A stretch of 64,000 nt of DNA from Actinomycetota bacterium (lineage in GTDB: Bacteria > Actinomycetota > Thermoleophilia > Solirubrobacterales > 70-9): assembly GCA_018268655.1 (NCBI GenBank), contig JAFDWC010000001.1:1-64000 (forward strand). Direction: 5' to 3'. Every line of letters starts with the position of its first letter. Position 1 is the first letter of the stretch. The notes beneath the pieces were generated by a model. That model was given only the letters and a program-made list of their open reading frames with translations, was not told the DNA's origin and did no database searches. Both the position numbers and the translations under genes were made by a program. Positions 56,571 through 64,000 of this stretch are shown piece by piece.

Positions 56571-58172
56571 ATGCGTGAGCGCGAGGAGAGCGTCGGAGAG
56601 GCGACGGTCCGAATGCTGGCCGAAGCCGGGACCGAGGTTTCCTTCGGCATCCCCGGCATCCACACGCTCGAGCTCTTTCGCGGGCTCCACTCCGCCGGGG
56701 TCCGCCACGTCCTCAACCGCAGCGAGCAGGGCGCGGTCTTCGCCGCCGATGGATATGCGCGGGTGACCGGGAGACCTGGGGTCTCCCTCCTCATCTCGGG
56801 TCCCGGCGTCACCAATGCCGCGACGCCGATCGCCCAGGCCTACCACGACTCGGTCCCGCTTCTGATCGTGTCGACCGTGGTCCCCGAGTCGGAACGGTCG
56901 CGGCGCTGGGGCGCCCTGCACGAGCTCCCCGACCAGGGGGCGACGATGGCGAGCCTGACCGCCTTCAGCGAGCACATCGAGGATCCGGAGGCCCTGCCCG
57001 AGGCGTTCGCCCGGGCGTTCCGGCTGTTCGAGTTCGGCCGACCGCGCCCGGTGCACATCGAGATTCCGATCGACCTGCTCGGCCGCCCCGCCCCCTCCCT
57101 CTCCTACCGGCCACCGCGAGGGGAGCGGCCGGCGCCGGCCGCCGGCGACGCGAACGCGGCGGCGTCGAGGCTCGCGGCGGCCGCCAGACCGAAGATCCTG
57201 CTCGGAGGCGGGGCGCTCGACGCCGGGGCGGCGGCGCGGAGGGTGGCAGAGCGGATCGGGGCGCCGGTCGCGCTCACCCTGAACGCCAAGGGCGCGCTGC
57301 CCGACGAGCATCCGTTGAGCCTCGGGACCACCTTGCCGACGGAGGCCACGATCAGGGCGCTCGCCGACGCCGACGTCCTGCTGGCGGTGGGCACCGAGTT
57401 CTCGCCGATCGATTCCTACTACTCGCCCGCGGGGATCGAGCCGCGCGGCGAGTTGATCCGCGTCGACATCGACCCCGCCCAGATGGACGCCGCGTTCGCG
57501 CCGGCGATCCCGATCGTCGCCGACGCCGCGCTCGGCCTCGGTGCGATCGACGCGGCGCTCGCGGGGCTGACGGTTGGCCCCGATCACGACGGCGTCGAGG
57601 AGGCGGCCCGCATTCGAGGCGAAGTCACGTGGTGGCCGCGCGCCGAGCCGTTGCTCCCCCTGATCGAGGCGATCGGAACGGCTCTGCCGCCCGACCACGT
57701 CGTCGCCTGCGACTCGACCCAGCTCGCCTACATCGGCCAGAACCTCTGGCCCGGCGGGCGGCCTCGGTCGTGGCTGATCCCGGCCGGCCTCGGGACCCTC
57801 GGCCCGGCGCTGCCGATGGCGATCGGCGGCGCGGTGGGGCGTCCGCAGGCGACCGCGCTCTGCGTGATCGGCGACGGGGGGCTCCTGTTCACGATCGGTG
57901 AGATGGCGGCGGCGGCGTCACTCAGGCTCCCGCTGGTGATGCTCCTCTGGAACAACGACGGCTACGAAGAGATGCGCGACGAGATGGACGAGCTCGGCAT
58001 CCCCCAGATCGGGACCGAGGCCAGCGCGGAGGACTACGGAACGATCGCCGCCGGCTTCGGCTGGGCGAGATTCCGGCCGGGGAGCGTCGAGGAGGTGGTC
58101 GCGACGCTGACCGATTGCCGCTCCCCCGCGCGGCCGACCGTGATCGAGCTCACCCCGGACCTGCTGGCGTGA
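56571..58172 (+). CDS. ThDP-dependent decarboxylase/synthase (AHAS/AruI-like)
   Basis: Thiamine-diphosphate enzyme (533 residues). PYR domain SFGIPGIHTLELFRGLHSAG with the catalytic Glu in NRSEQGAVFAADGYARVTGR (residue 52), middle domain, then the PP domain with the ThDP/Mg motif CVIGDGGLLF through WNNDGYEEMRD. The FGIPGxHTxELxRGL start is typical of 5-guanidino-2-oxopentanoate decarboxylase (AruI-type) annotations, though other 2-oxoacid decarboxylases fit too. It heads an operon with a GlcD-type oxidase (TGATG overlap). Confidence 0.82.
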   Translation: MREREESVGEATVRMLAEAGTEVSFGIPGIHTLELFRGLHSAGVRHVLNRSEQGAVFAADGYARVTGRPGVSLLISGPGVTNAATPIAQAYHDSVPLLIVSTVVPESERSRRWGALHELPDQGATMASLTAFSEHIEDPEALPEAFARAFRLFEFGRPRPVHIEIPIDLLGRPAPSLSYRPPRGERPAPAAGDANAAASRLAAAARPKILLGGGALDAGAAARRVAERIGAPVALTLNAKGALPDEHPLSLGTTLPTEATIRALADADVLLAVGTEFSPIDSYYSPAGIEPRGELIRVDIDPAQMDAAFAPAIPIVADAALGLGAIDAALAGLTVGPDHDGVEEAARIRGEVTWWPRAEPLLPLIEAIGTALPPDHVVACDSTQLAYIGQNLWPGGRPRSWLIPAGLGTLGPALPMAIGGAVGRPQATALCVIGDGGLLFTIGEMAAAASLRLPLVMLLWNNDGYEEMRDEMDELGIPQIGTEASAEDYGTIAAGFGWARFRPGSVEEVVATLTDCRSPARPTVIELTPDLLA

Positions 58173-59542
58173 TGGACGCCGCCCGGCTCGCCGCGGGCCT
58201 CGGGGCGCTGGGGCTCGACGGCGCCGTCTCGACCGGTGACTCGGATCGCACGCTGCACTCCGAGGACCTGACCTTCCACCGACCGCACCGTCCCGACGTC
58301 GTCGTCTTCGCCCGCACCACCACCGACGTCAGCCAGGTGCTCCGATTCGCCGACGATCATCGCGTCCCGGTCGTCCCGTTCGGTGCCGGATCGAGTCTCG
58401 AGGGGCACGTGATCCCAATCGAGGGCGGGATCTCCATCGACCTGACCGGCCTCGACGAGATCGTCGCGATCAGGCCGAGCGAGCTGACCGTGACCGCGGG
58501 CGCCGGGGTCACCCGCCTGACCCTGGAGCGCCGCCTCGGCGAGCACGGCCTCTTCTTCCCCGTCGACCCCGGCGCCGACGCGTCGCTGGGCGGCATGGCG
58601 GCGACCGACGCGGCGGGGACGATGACGGTCCGCTACGGGAAGATGCGCCAACAGGTGCTGGGGCTGGAGGCGGTGCTCGCGGGGGGCAAGGTGATCCGGA
58701 CCGGCAGCCGGGCGACGAAGACCTCGGCCGGTTACGACACCACCGGGCTCCTGGTCGGCTCGGAGGGGACCCTCGGGGTGATCACGGAGCTGACGCTGCG
58801 CGTGCGCGGGATCCCGGCGGCGCAGGCCGTTGTCCGCGCGACGATGCCCGATGTGTCGGCGGCCTGCGCGGCGGCCTGCTCGATCGTCGCTACCGGTATC
58901 GACGCCCTGCGGATCGAGCTGCTCGACGACTGGGAGGTCGAAGCCATGAATCTCTACGCCGACACCGGGTTCCCCGCGGGCGCCCTCCTCTTCGTCGAGG
59001 TCGCGGGCTCCGCGCCCCAGGTCGACTCCGAAGTCGAGGAGGCAAAGGAGATGCTGCGCGAAGCCGGGGCGACGAACCTCGAGGAGGAGCGCGACCCAAC
59101 CCGGCGTGCCCGACTGTGGCGGGCCCGCCACGAGATCTTCTTCGCCGAGAAGGCGATGGCACCCGGGAAAGCATCGCTCTCGACCGACACCTGCGTGCCG
59201 CTGGGGGAGCTCGACGGCGCCCTCCGACGCGCACGCGAGGCGATCGACCGACTCGACCTCGTCGGCGGGATCTCCGCCCACGCCGGCGACGGCAACTTCC
59301 ACGTCGCCCTCCTGGTCGACCCGGACGACGCCGAGGAGATGACGAGAGTCGACCGGCTGACCGCGGAGCTGGTCGACCACGCCCTCGCCCACGGCGGCAC
59401 CTGCACCGGCGAGCACGGGATCGGCCTCGGCAAGATCGAGTTCCTCGAACGCGAGCACGGTGACCAGCTGGAGCTGATGCGGGCGATCAAGCGGGCCTTC
59501 GATCCCAACGGCGTGATGAACCCCGGCAAGGTCCTGGCCTAA
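58172..59542 (+). CDS. FAD-binding oxidase, D-lactate dehydrogenase/GlcD-like
   Basis: FAD-dependent dehydrogenase (456 residues) of the VAO fold. The FAD domain contains VVPFGAGSSLEGHVIPIEGG, PGADASLGGMAATDAAGTMT and VLAGGKVIRTGSRATKTSAG; YDTTGLLVGSEGTLGVITEL is diagnostic. The C-terminal His motif is GISAHAGDGNFHVALLV, with GTCTGEHGIGLGKIEFLERE. It likely oxidises a 2-hydroxyacid to a 2-oxoacid. ATG overlaps the ThDP stop as TGATG, so the two enzymes probably act in sequence. Confidence 0.9.
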   Translation: MDAARLAAGLGALGLDGAVSTGDSDRTLHSEDLTFHRPHRPDVVVFARTTTDVSQVLRFADDHRVPVVPFGAGSSLEGHVIPIEGGISIDLTGLDEIVAIRPSELTVTAGAGVTRLTLERRLGEHGLFFPVDPGADASLGGMAATDAAGTMTVRYGKMRQQVLGLEAVLAGGKVIRTGSRATKTSAGYDTTGLLVGSEGTLGVITELTLRVRGIPAAQAVVRATMPDVSAACAAACSIVATGIDALRIELLDDWEVEAMNLYADTGFPAGALLFVEVAGSAPQVDSEVEEAKEMLREAGATNLEEERDPTRRARLWRARHEIFFAEKAMAPGKASLSTDTCVPLGELDGALRRAREAIDRLDLVGGISAHAGDGNFHVALLVDPDDAEEMTRVDRLTAELVDHALAHGGTCTGEHGIGLGKIEFLEREHGDQLELMRAIKRAFDPNGVMNPGKVLA

Positions 59543-59545
59543 CCG

Positions 59546-59561
59546 CCGCCCGTTAGGGCGG
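59546..59561. terminator. Hairpin overlapping convergent stop codon
   Basis: CCGCCC-GTTA-GGGCGG. The loop contains the stop codon of the leftward EamA gene (59553-59555), just past the GlcD-type gene stop (59542). A compact bidirectional terminator. Confidence 0.5.
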
Positions 59562-60467
59562 GGCGGGCGCTGGAGCCGCGGGCATCGACGCGCCGATGCT
59601 GGCGACGATGACCAGGGCGATGCCGCCGAGAGCGAGGATCCCCGGCTTCTGGCCGAGGAGAAGGAGTCCGGCGAGCATCGCGACCGCGGGCTCGAAGCTC
59701 ATCAGGATGCCGAAGATGCGTTGCGGCATCCGGCGGAGCGCCAGGTTCTCCATCGTGTAGGGGAGCCCGGTGGCGATGATCGCGGTGAGGATCGCCAGCA
59801 GGAGGATCGGCGCGGTGAGCGAGGCGTAGCCGCCCGAGGCGATGCCGGCCGGAAGCCAGAGAACCGCGGCGACCACGCACGCCAGGGCGAGGCCGTGCAC
59901 CCCGTCGAACTGGCGGCCTGCCCGGGCGGCCAACACGATGTAGGTGCCCCAGGCGACGGCGTTCCCGGCCGCGCAGGCGAGGCCGATGGCATCGACGGAG
60001 GGGCCCTCACCGCCGCTGGCCTGGGCGAGCAGGATGACCCCGGCGAGGGCCAGCAGCGGCCAGGCGAGATCGCGGCGACGCCGTGAGGAGGCGGCGGCGA
60101 CGGTCAGCGGGCCGAGGAGGGAGACGGTGACGGCGACGCTCAGCGGCAGGCGGTCGACCGCCTCGTAGATCAGCCCGCCCATCGCGGCGACGACGAGGCC
60201 GTACACCAGCACCAGGCGAATCTCCGCCGAGCCGAGATGACGGGGCGGTCGGAGGAAGACGACGAGGAAGATGCTCCCGAACAGCAGGCGGAGGGACGTC
60301 GAGGTCGGCACGCCGAGGTGGTGGATCAGAACGAGCCCGAGGGCGTTGCCCCCCTGCAGCATCACCATCGAGCCGAAGGCGAGCAGGTAGGCGCTCCCCA
60401 GCGCCTCCCGCGGCGCCGCGGCGGCGGTCGAGGCGCAGCCGCTCGATGCTTGCTCGGTGGCCGCCAT
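59553..60467 (-). CDS. EamA-family (DMT) transporter
   Basis: Ten-helix drug/metabolite transporter (304 residues) with two EamA repeats: LGVPTSTSLRLLFGSIFLVV, GLIYEAVDRLPLSVAVTVSL and, in the second half, GLACAAGNAVAWGTYIVLAA, PYTMENLALRRMPQRIFGIL, SFEPAVAMLAGLLLLGQKP. Probably exports or imports a small metabolite of this locus. 25 bases after the M24-family gene, same strand. Confidence 0.88.
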   Translation of the reverse strand: MAATEQASSGCASTAAAAPREALGSAYLLAFGSMVMLQGGNALGLVLIHHLGVPTSTSLRLLFGSIFLVVFLRPPRHLGSAEIRLVLVYGLVVAAMGGLIYEAVDRLPLSVAVTVSLLGPLTVAAASSRRRRDLAWPLLALAGVILLAQASGGEGPSVDAIGLACAAGNAVAWGTYIVLAARAGRQFDGVHGLALACVVAAVLWLPAGIASGGYASLTAPILLLAILTAIIATGLPYTMENLALRRMPQRIFGILMSFEPAVAMLAGLLLLGQKPGILALGGIALVIVASIGASMPAAPAPAPP

Positions 60468-60492
60468 CGGGCGAACCGTCCAGCTCAGCCGG

Positions 60493-61683
60493 CTACCCGA
60501 TCACGCGCAGCCCGCGCGGGAACGGCGGCGAGAGGAGGTCGAACCCGCCGTCGCGGACGACCACCTCTTCCTCGCTGACGAACCAACCGACGCCGGGGAT
60601 CTCGAGGTTCGGCTCCAGGCAGATGACCTCGCCCGAGCGGAGCGTCGTCTCGTCGTCGGGCGAGAGCGAGGGCGGCTCGGGCATCTCCAGCCCGAGCCCA
60701 TGCCCCACCCGCGAGTAGATCGTCTCGCCGTCACCAAGGAGCGCCCTCGCGACCTCGCTGACCTTCGCCCCGGCGCGCACCGAGGCCCGCCCCCGGTCGA
60801 GCCCGTCGACGATCTCCTGGTAGGCCTCCGCCTCCGCCTCGGTCGGCTCGACGCTCGTGTACATGCGGTTGAAGTCGGCGAAATAGCCGCCGTTCAGCTG
60901 CAGGCAGATGTCGACGAAGAGCGACTGGCCGCGCTCCCAGGTGCGGTTGGTCGGGCCGCCCAGGGGCGCCCGGTCGATGCCGGCGATGATGCCCGAGTAG
61001 CCGATCTTCTCGGCGCCGGCCTCGTATGAGGCGAGGCGGATGAGGCGGTTGAGATCGCGCTCGCTCATGCCGATCTCCGCCGCCGCGGCGAACGCCCGGT
61101 GCGCCGCCTCGGCGACCTCGGCGGCCAGCGCCATCTGCCCGATCTCCCACTCCGACTTGACCCGCCGCAGCTCCCAGAGGATGCCCGACGCGTCGCGGAC
61201 CTCGCCGAGCTCCTGGCCGAGCGCGTCGAACGCCAGCGGCGTGAAGCCGGGGATGAAGTGCCAGCTCAGCTCCATCCCGACCACGCGCGCGCCGACCCGG
61301 CGGAGGTGGGCCGCGACGGCCCGCGCGGCGGGCAGCTGGTATTCGATCTGCAGGTGGCCGTCCACGTCGAGGGCGTCCGGACCCGTATAGGGCTCGACGT
61401 CGACGTCGATCGCGTCGAGCCCGACGCTGGTCGCCTCGCCGACGTGACAGATCACCACCGGGCGCGCGGGCGGCGCGAAGACCACCGCCAGCGGCTTGGA
61501 CAGGTTGCCGAAGAAGGTCGTCTCGTAACCGGTCAGGTAGAAGTCGTTGGCCTCGCTGGCGACGACGACCGCGTCGAGGCCCGCCGACTCCATGCGCTTC
61601 GCCAGCAGCTGCCGCCGGTTGACGATCTCGGCGGCGAGGGCCTCGCGGTCCACCCCGGTGCTCGGCTTCAGCGTCGCGCTCAT
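60493..61683 (-). CDS. M24-family metallopeptidase (Xaa-Pro aminopeptidase/creatinase-like)
   Basis: Pita-bread-fold enzyme (396 residues). The N-terminal domain (VVVASEANDFYLTGYETTFF) precedes a metal site made of Asp residues in FVDICLQLNGGYFADFNRMY, His in SRVGHGLGLEMPEPPSLSPD, Glu in CLEPNLEIPG and Glu in VSEEEVVVRDGG. It could be an aminopeptidase-P-like or creatinase-like amidino/amide hydrolase. ATG overlaps the M20 stop (ATGA). Context with guanidino-type enzymes makes a creatinase-like role worth testing. Confidence 0.85.
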   Translation of the reverse strand: MSATLKPSTGVDREALAAEIVNRRQLLAKRMESAGLDAVVVASEANDFYLTGYETTFFGNLSKPLAVVFAPPARPVVICHVGEATSVGLDAIDVDVEPYTGPDALDVDGHLQIEYQLPAARAVAAHLRRVGARVVGMELSWHFIPGFTPLAFDALGQELGEVRDASGILWELRRVKSEWEIGQMALAAEVAEAAHRAFAAAAEIGMSERDLNRLIRLASYEAGAEKIGYSGIIAGIDRAPLGGPTNRTWERGQSLFVDICLQLNGGYFADFNRMYTSVEPTEAEAEAYQEIVDGLDRGRASVRAGAKVSEVARALLGDGETIYSRVGHGLGLEMPEPPSLSPDDETTLRSGEVICLEPNLEIPGVGWFVSEEEVVVRDGGFDLLSPPFPRGLRVIG

Positions 61684-62876
61684 GCGGCGCTCCCGTCTCC
61701 GCAGAGGTCCTCGATCAGCTTTGCGTAGATGCGGCTGGAGCGGACCAGCTCGTCGACCGGCACGTGCTCCTCCCGGGTGTGGGCGAAGTCCTCGTTGCCG
61801 GGGCCGATCCCGATCGTCGGGATGCCCGCGGCCGCCATGAAGGTCGCATTGACGCCGAAGCGCCAGGTGCCGAGCGGGGGCCTGGCCCCGGTCACGGCCT
61901 CGACCGCGGCGCTGCCCCGACGGACGAGCTCGTGGTCGGGCTCGATCGACATTAGCGGATAGATGTTCTCCAGCTCGACCGTCGCCTCGAAACCGGTGTC
62001 CGCGGCCACCCGCTCGACCACCTCGGCGATCTCGGCAAGGCAGCCCTCCGGCGTCTCGCCGGGGATATAGCGGCGGTCGAGTCGGATCGTGCAGCTGTTG
62101 GGCACGACCGCGACGGCGGAGGTCGGCTCGCTGGAGATCCCGGTGACCGTGATCGTCCCCCGGCCGAAGAGATCGTCGGCAGGGAGCCGGTCGGGCATCG
62201 CCTCGAAGGCCTGCAGGAAGGGAACGGCGCGGAACACCGCGTTGAGGCCGTCTTCCGGCGTCGAGGCATGGCTCGAGCGACCGGCGACCGTGACGTCGAC
62301 CTGGATCTTCCCCCGGTGGCCGAGGTAGACGTCGAGGCCGGTCGACTCCGAGCTGAGCCCGAACTCGGCCCGGACCCCGCGCTCCAGCAGGGCCGGGACG
62401 CCCAACGGCGAGTCGGTCTCCTCCTGCACGTCGGCGGTGAACACGAACGTCCCCTCCGTCAGGCGGGCAGGGTCGAGAAACGCCGCGGCGAAGGCGCCGG
62501 CGGTGACGTTCGCCTTCATGTCGCAGCTGCCCCGGCCGCGGATCGCGAGCCGGGGGCCGTCCGGCCCGGCCACCTCGACCAGCCGCGGGTCGTAGGGGTC
62601 CTCCATCCCGGCCGGGGGCACGTGGTCGAGGTGTCCGTTGAACATCAGCCGGTCCGGGCCTCGGCCCAGCCGGGCCACGACGTTGCCCTGCTCGTCGACC
62701 TCGACGTCGCGATAGCCGAGCCGCTCGAGGCGGGCCGCCAGCTTCCGGGACACCTCGGCCTCCTCGCCGGTGAGGCTCGGCGTCGCCACCATCTCCTGGG
62801 CGAAGCGGACGAGCTCCGCCTCCTCGGGCCCGAGGACGCCGAGGGCGTCGGCGCCGACCTCGCGGAGCTCCGTCAC
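61680..62876 (-). CDS. M20-family amidohydrolase (ArgE/DapE-like)
   Basis: Zinc-dependent deacylase/peptidase (398 residues). Metal site MFNGHLDHVPPAG, GRGSCDMKANVTAGAFAAAF, the Glu pair in FTADVQEETDSPLG, LSSESTGLDVYLGHRG and the C-terminal His in GNEDFAHTREEHVPVDELV. The lid domain contains VAGRSSHASTPEDGLNAV. The GTG at 62876 overlaps the tautomerase stop (GTGA). Likely removes an acyl group from an N-acyl amino acid or dipeptide. Confidence 0.88.
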   Translation of the reverse strand: MTELREVGADALGVLGPEEAELVRFAQEMVATPSLTGEEAEVSRKLAARLERLGYRDVEVDEQGNVVARLGRGPDRLMFNGHLDHVPPAGMEDPYDPRLVEVAGPDGPRLAIRGRGSCDMKANVTAGAFAAAFLDPARLTEGTFVFTADVQEETDSPLGVPALLERGVRAEFGLSSESTGLDVYLGHRGKIQVDVTVAGRSSHASTPEDGLNAVFRAVPFLQAFEAMPDRLPADDLFGRGTITVTGISSEPTSAVAVVPNSCTIRLDRRYIPGETPEGCLAEIAEVVERVAADTGFEATVELENIYPLMSIEPDHELVRRGSAAVEAVTGARPPLGTWRFGVNATFMAAAGIPTIGIGPGNEDFAHTREEHVPVDELVRSSRIYAKLIEDLCGDGSAA

Positions 62877-63061
62877 GTACGGACCTTCCCGCCGAAGCCC
62901 CAATGCTTGGGCGAGACGCCGTCCAGGACGACCCAGGTCTCGTCGCGGACAGGCTCCCCGTAGACCTCGACCATTGCCTCGGTCAGACGCTCGATCAGGA
63001 GATTCGACTTCTCCTCGTCCGCGAAGCGGCCCTCAAATGCCTTGACCTCGATCAGCGGCAT
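62873..63061 (-). CDS. 4-oxalocrotonate tautomerase-family protein
   Basis: 62-residue tautomerase starting with MPLIEVKAFEGRFADEEKSN, so Pro2 becomes the catalytic N-terminal proline after Met removal. The family Arg region reads GEPVRDETWVVLDGVSPKHW, with GFGGK near the end. AAAGGAG is six bases before the ATG. It is the first gene of a leftward operon with M20, M24 and probably EamA. It keto-enol tautomerises a small dicarbonyl acid; substrate unknown. Confidence 0.88.
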   Translation of the reverse strand: MPLIEVKAFEGRFADEEKSNLLIERLTEAMVEVYGEPVRDETWVVLDGVSPKHWGFGGKVRT

Positions 63062-63100
63062 CCTCTGCTCCTTTCCGTCGCCATTATTGGCGTATCAGTA

Positions 63101-63109
63101 TTGTCGACA
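63101..63109. promoter_or_regulatory. TTGTCGACA site upstream of tautomerase operon
   Basis: Palindromic core TGTCGACA in GTATTGTCGACAG (63098-63110), 40 bases upstream of the tautomerase start (63061, minus). It belongs to the same motif group as 56531-56539. Confidence 0.6.
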
Positions 63110-63188
63110 GTAGACGAAAGTTCAACGAGGATCGTCGATGCTCCGGAAGCCGCTCAGAATCACTCTCACGCCTCACCGCGAACGTATA

Positions 63189-63196
63189 TTGTCGAC
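63189..63196. promoter_or_regulatory. TTGTCGAC site overlapping gntR -10
   Basis: TATATT (63185-63190) runs into TTGTCGAC (63189-63196), and the ATG of the GntR gene follows at 63202. The operator overlaps the -10, so the GntR protein probably represses itself and the message is close to leaderless. Confidence 0.55.
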
Positions 63197-63201
63197 GGGC
63201 C

Positions 63202-63906
63202 ATGGCAACTTCGGCGCGTAAGCCAATGCGACCCCTGAGCGCCGATTCCCTGGTCGGCCTCGCCTACGACTCGATCCGCCAGTCGATCCTCTCGGGCCAG
63301 TTCAAACCCGGGGAGCACCTGGTCGAGAGCCGCATCGCGGCCGAGCTCGGGATCAGTCGCGCGCCGGTCCGCGAGGCGATGCAGCGGCTCAGCCAGGAGG
63401 CCCTCACGGTGGAGAAACCGCGCCGTGGAAGCTTCGTGCGGGAAGTCGACGCGAAGGACTTCGTCGACATCTACAACTCGCGCATCGCGATCGAGAGCAC
63501 CGCGATCAGGCTGGCCGTCCGCGACGGCGCCTCGCTGGCGCCGATCGAAAAGACGATCGACGCCCTCGCCAAGGCCGCCCAACGGGGCGACGTCGCCAAG
63601 ACCGTGGACCTCGAGCTCAAGGTCCACGAGCAGATCTGCGAGGCGTCGGGCAACCAGTACATCGCCCTGATCTTCCGCTCGCTCGCCGGGCCGATCCGGG
63701 TGGCCCTGGGGATGGACGACGCGGCCTACGAAAACCTCGAGGACGTCGCGACCGAGCACCTGCCCCTGCTGGAGGCGATGCGCTCGGGGGACGCCACGCT
63801 GGCCGCGCGGACGATGGAAGCTCACATCGTCTCGACGGTCGGCCCCGTCCTCGAGCGTCTCGGCGGCGATCCCGATGACTTCCTGACCCAGACCGAGGAG
63901 ATGTAG
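63202..63906 (+). CDS. GntR/FCD-family transcriptional regulator
   Basis: GntR-family repressor (234 residues), FCD branch. Winged helix LVGLAYDSIRQSILSGQFKP, GEHLVESRIAAELGISRAPV, REAMQRLSQEALTVEKPRRG. FCD ligand domain with AIESTAIRLAVRDG, DLELKVHEQICEASGNQYIA (metal His) and DVATEHLPLLEAMRSGDATL plus MEAHIVST. Together with TTGTCGAC sites it probably controls the tautomerase operon, the ThDP operon and the following ureohydrolase gene. Confidence 0.92.
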   Translation: MATSARKPMRPLSADSLVGLAYDSIRQSILSGQFKPGEHLVESRIAAELGISRAPVREAMQRLSQEALTVEKPRRGSFVREVDAKDFVDIYNSRIAIESTAIRLAVRDGASLAPIEKTIDALAKAAQRGDVAKTVDLELKVHEQICEASGNQYIALIFRSLAGPIRVALGMDDAAYENLEDVATEHLPLLEAMRSGDATLAARTMEAHIVSTVGPVLERLGGDPDDFLTQTEEM

Positions 63907-64000
63907 ATGCCCGAATTCCAGCCGATCGACTCGTCCGTGATCCCGCGCGATGCGGACGTCGCGACCTTCATGCGCCTGCCGCGCGTGCACGATCTCGACG
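63907..64000 (+). CDS. Agmatinase-family ureohydrolase, N-terminal fragment
   Basis: Cut off by the window end. ATG one base after the GntR stop, with GAGGAG upstream. The translated start MPEFQPIDSSVIPRDADVAT then FMRLPRVHDLD resembles the N terminus of agmatinase/guanidinobutyrase-type ureohydrolases, where PRFAGVATFMRLP is typical. Only about 31 residues are visible, so the manganese site cannot be checked. If right, it would hydrolyse a guanidino compound. Confidence 0.6.
   Translation, partial: MPEFQPIDSSVIPRDADVATFMRLPRVHDLD

Noticed and set aside
1-64000. tRNA, rRNA, IS elements, prophage or integrase
   Set aside because: No cloverleaf-like sequences, transposase motifs or terminal repeats were recognised on either strand by eye; short tRNAs could still have been missed.

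Overview
The window is high-GC DNA (roughly 70% by eye) with densely packed genes, many GTG/TTG starts and very frequent 1-, 4- or 8-base stop/start overlaps. The signs point to an actinobacterium of the class Thermoleophilia (Solirubrobacter/Conexibacter type). They are exported proteins with the N-terminal motif LTYANVVSTLALVL followed by a short collagen-like GPxGPAG stretch, several branched-chain-type transport and short-chain dehydrogenase genes, and large ATPase regulators. No rRNA, tRNA, CRISPR, transposase or phage gene was seen. No gene-free stretch is longer than about 300 bases.

Layout. 1-6021: MarR regulator, divergent MMPL exporter and a 950-residue LuxR ATPase regulator. 6035-9754: exported collagen-like protein; an operon of a MauE-redoxin fusion, a small helical protein and a Tat-exported protein with 18 cysteines; an alpha/beta hydrolase. 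9966-22458: a catabolic island with a threonine-aldolase-like enzyme, amidase, XRE-cupin regulator, RidA, a complete branched-chain-type ABC transporter (binding protein, two permeases, two ATPases), a divergent FAD amine/amino-acid oxidase, a cysteine-desulfurase-like PLP enzyme, and a FadR-type regulator facing a FAH-family hydrolase. 22534-27544: polyhydroxyalkanoate (PHA) locus (PhaE-like, class III PhaC, acetoacetyl-CoA reductase, 3-hydroxybutyrate dehydrogenase, XRE regulator, second Cys-type PHA hydrolase/synthase, phasin). 27683-34427: two sigma-factor/anti-sigma pairs, small stress-type proteins, an HxlR regulator with a long palindrome, and assorted enzymes. 34455-36358: MOSC protein and a secreted protein. 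36342-45716: nine genes on one strand that look like amine catabolism (metallo-hydrolase, histamine-dehydrogenase-like flavoprotein, P450, APC permease, LysR, DUF1028, RidA, flavin monooxygenase). 45885-54678: exported Hcp-like protein, a frameshifted toxin-antitoxin pair, XRE-ATPase-TPR regulator, and three exported or small proteins in a row. 54838-64000: two SDRs, a ThDP enzyme of the AHAS/AruI type, a GlcD-type FAD oxidase, an EamA transporter, M24 and M20 peptidase-family enzymes, a tautomerase, a GntR regulator and the start of an agmatinase-family ureohydrolase.

How the parts work together. The best-supported new ideas are: (1) the three-gene MauE-redoxin/Cys-rich module, which looks like a dedicated disulfide-maturation system with its own exported client; (2) a flavoprotein with the residue pattern I remember for histamine dehydrogenase rather than trimethylamine dehydrogenase; (3) a TTGTCGAC motif at three places that ties a GntR regulator to two or three operons of what may be guanidino-compound catabolism; and (4) very compact bidirectional promoters with overlapping -10 elements and probably leaderless mRNAs. 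Family names rest on motifs recognised by eye. No database search was possible.
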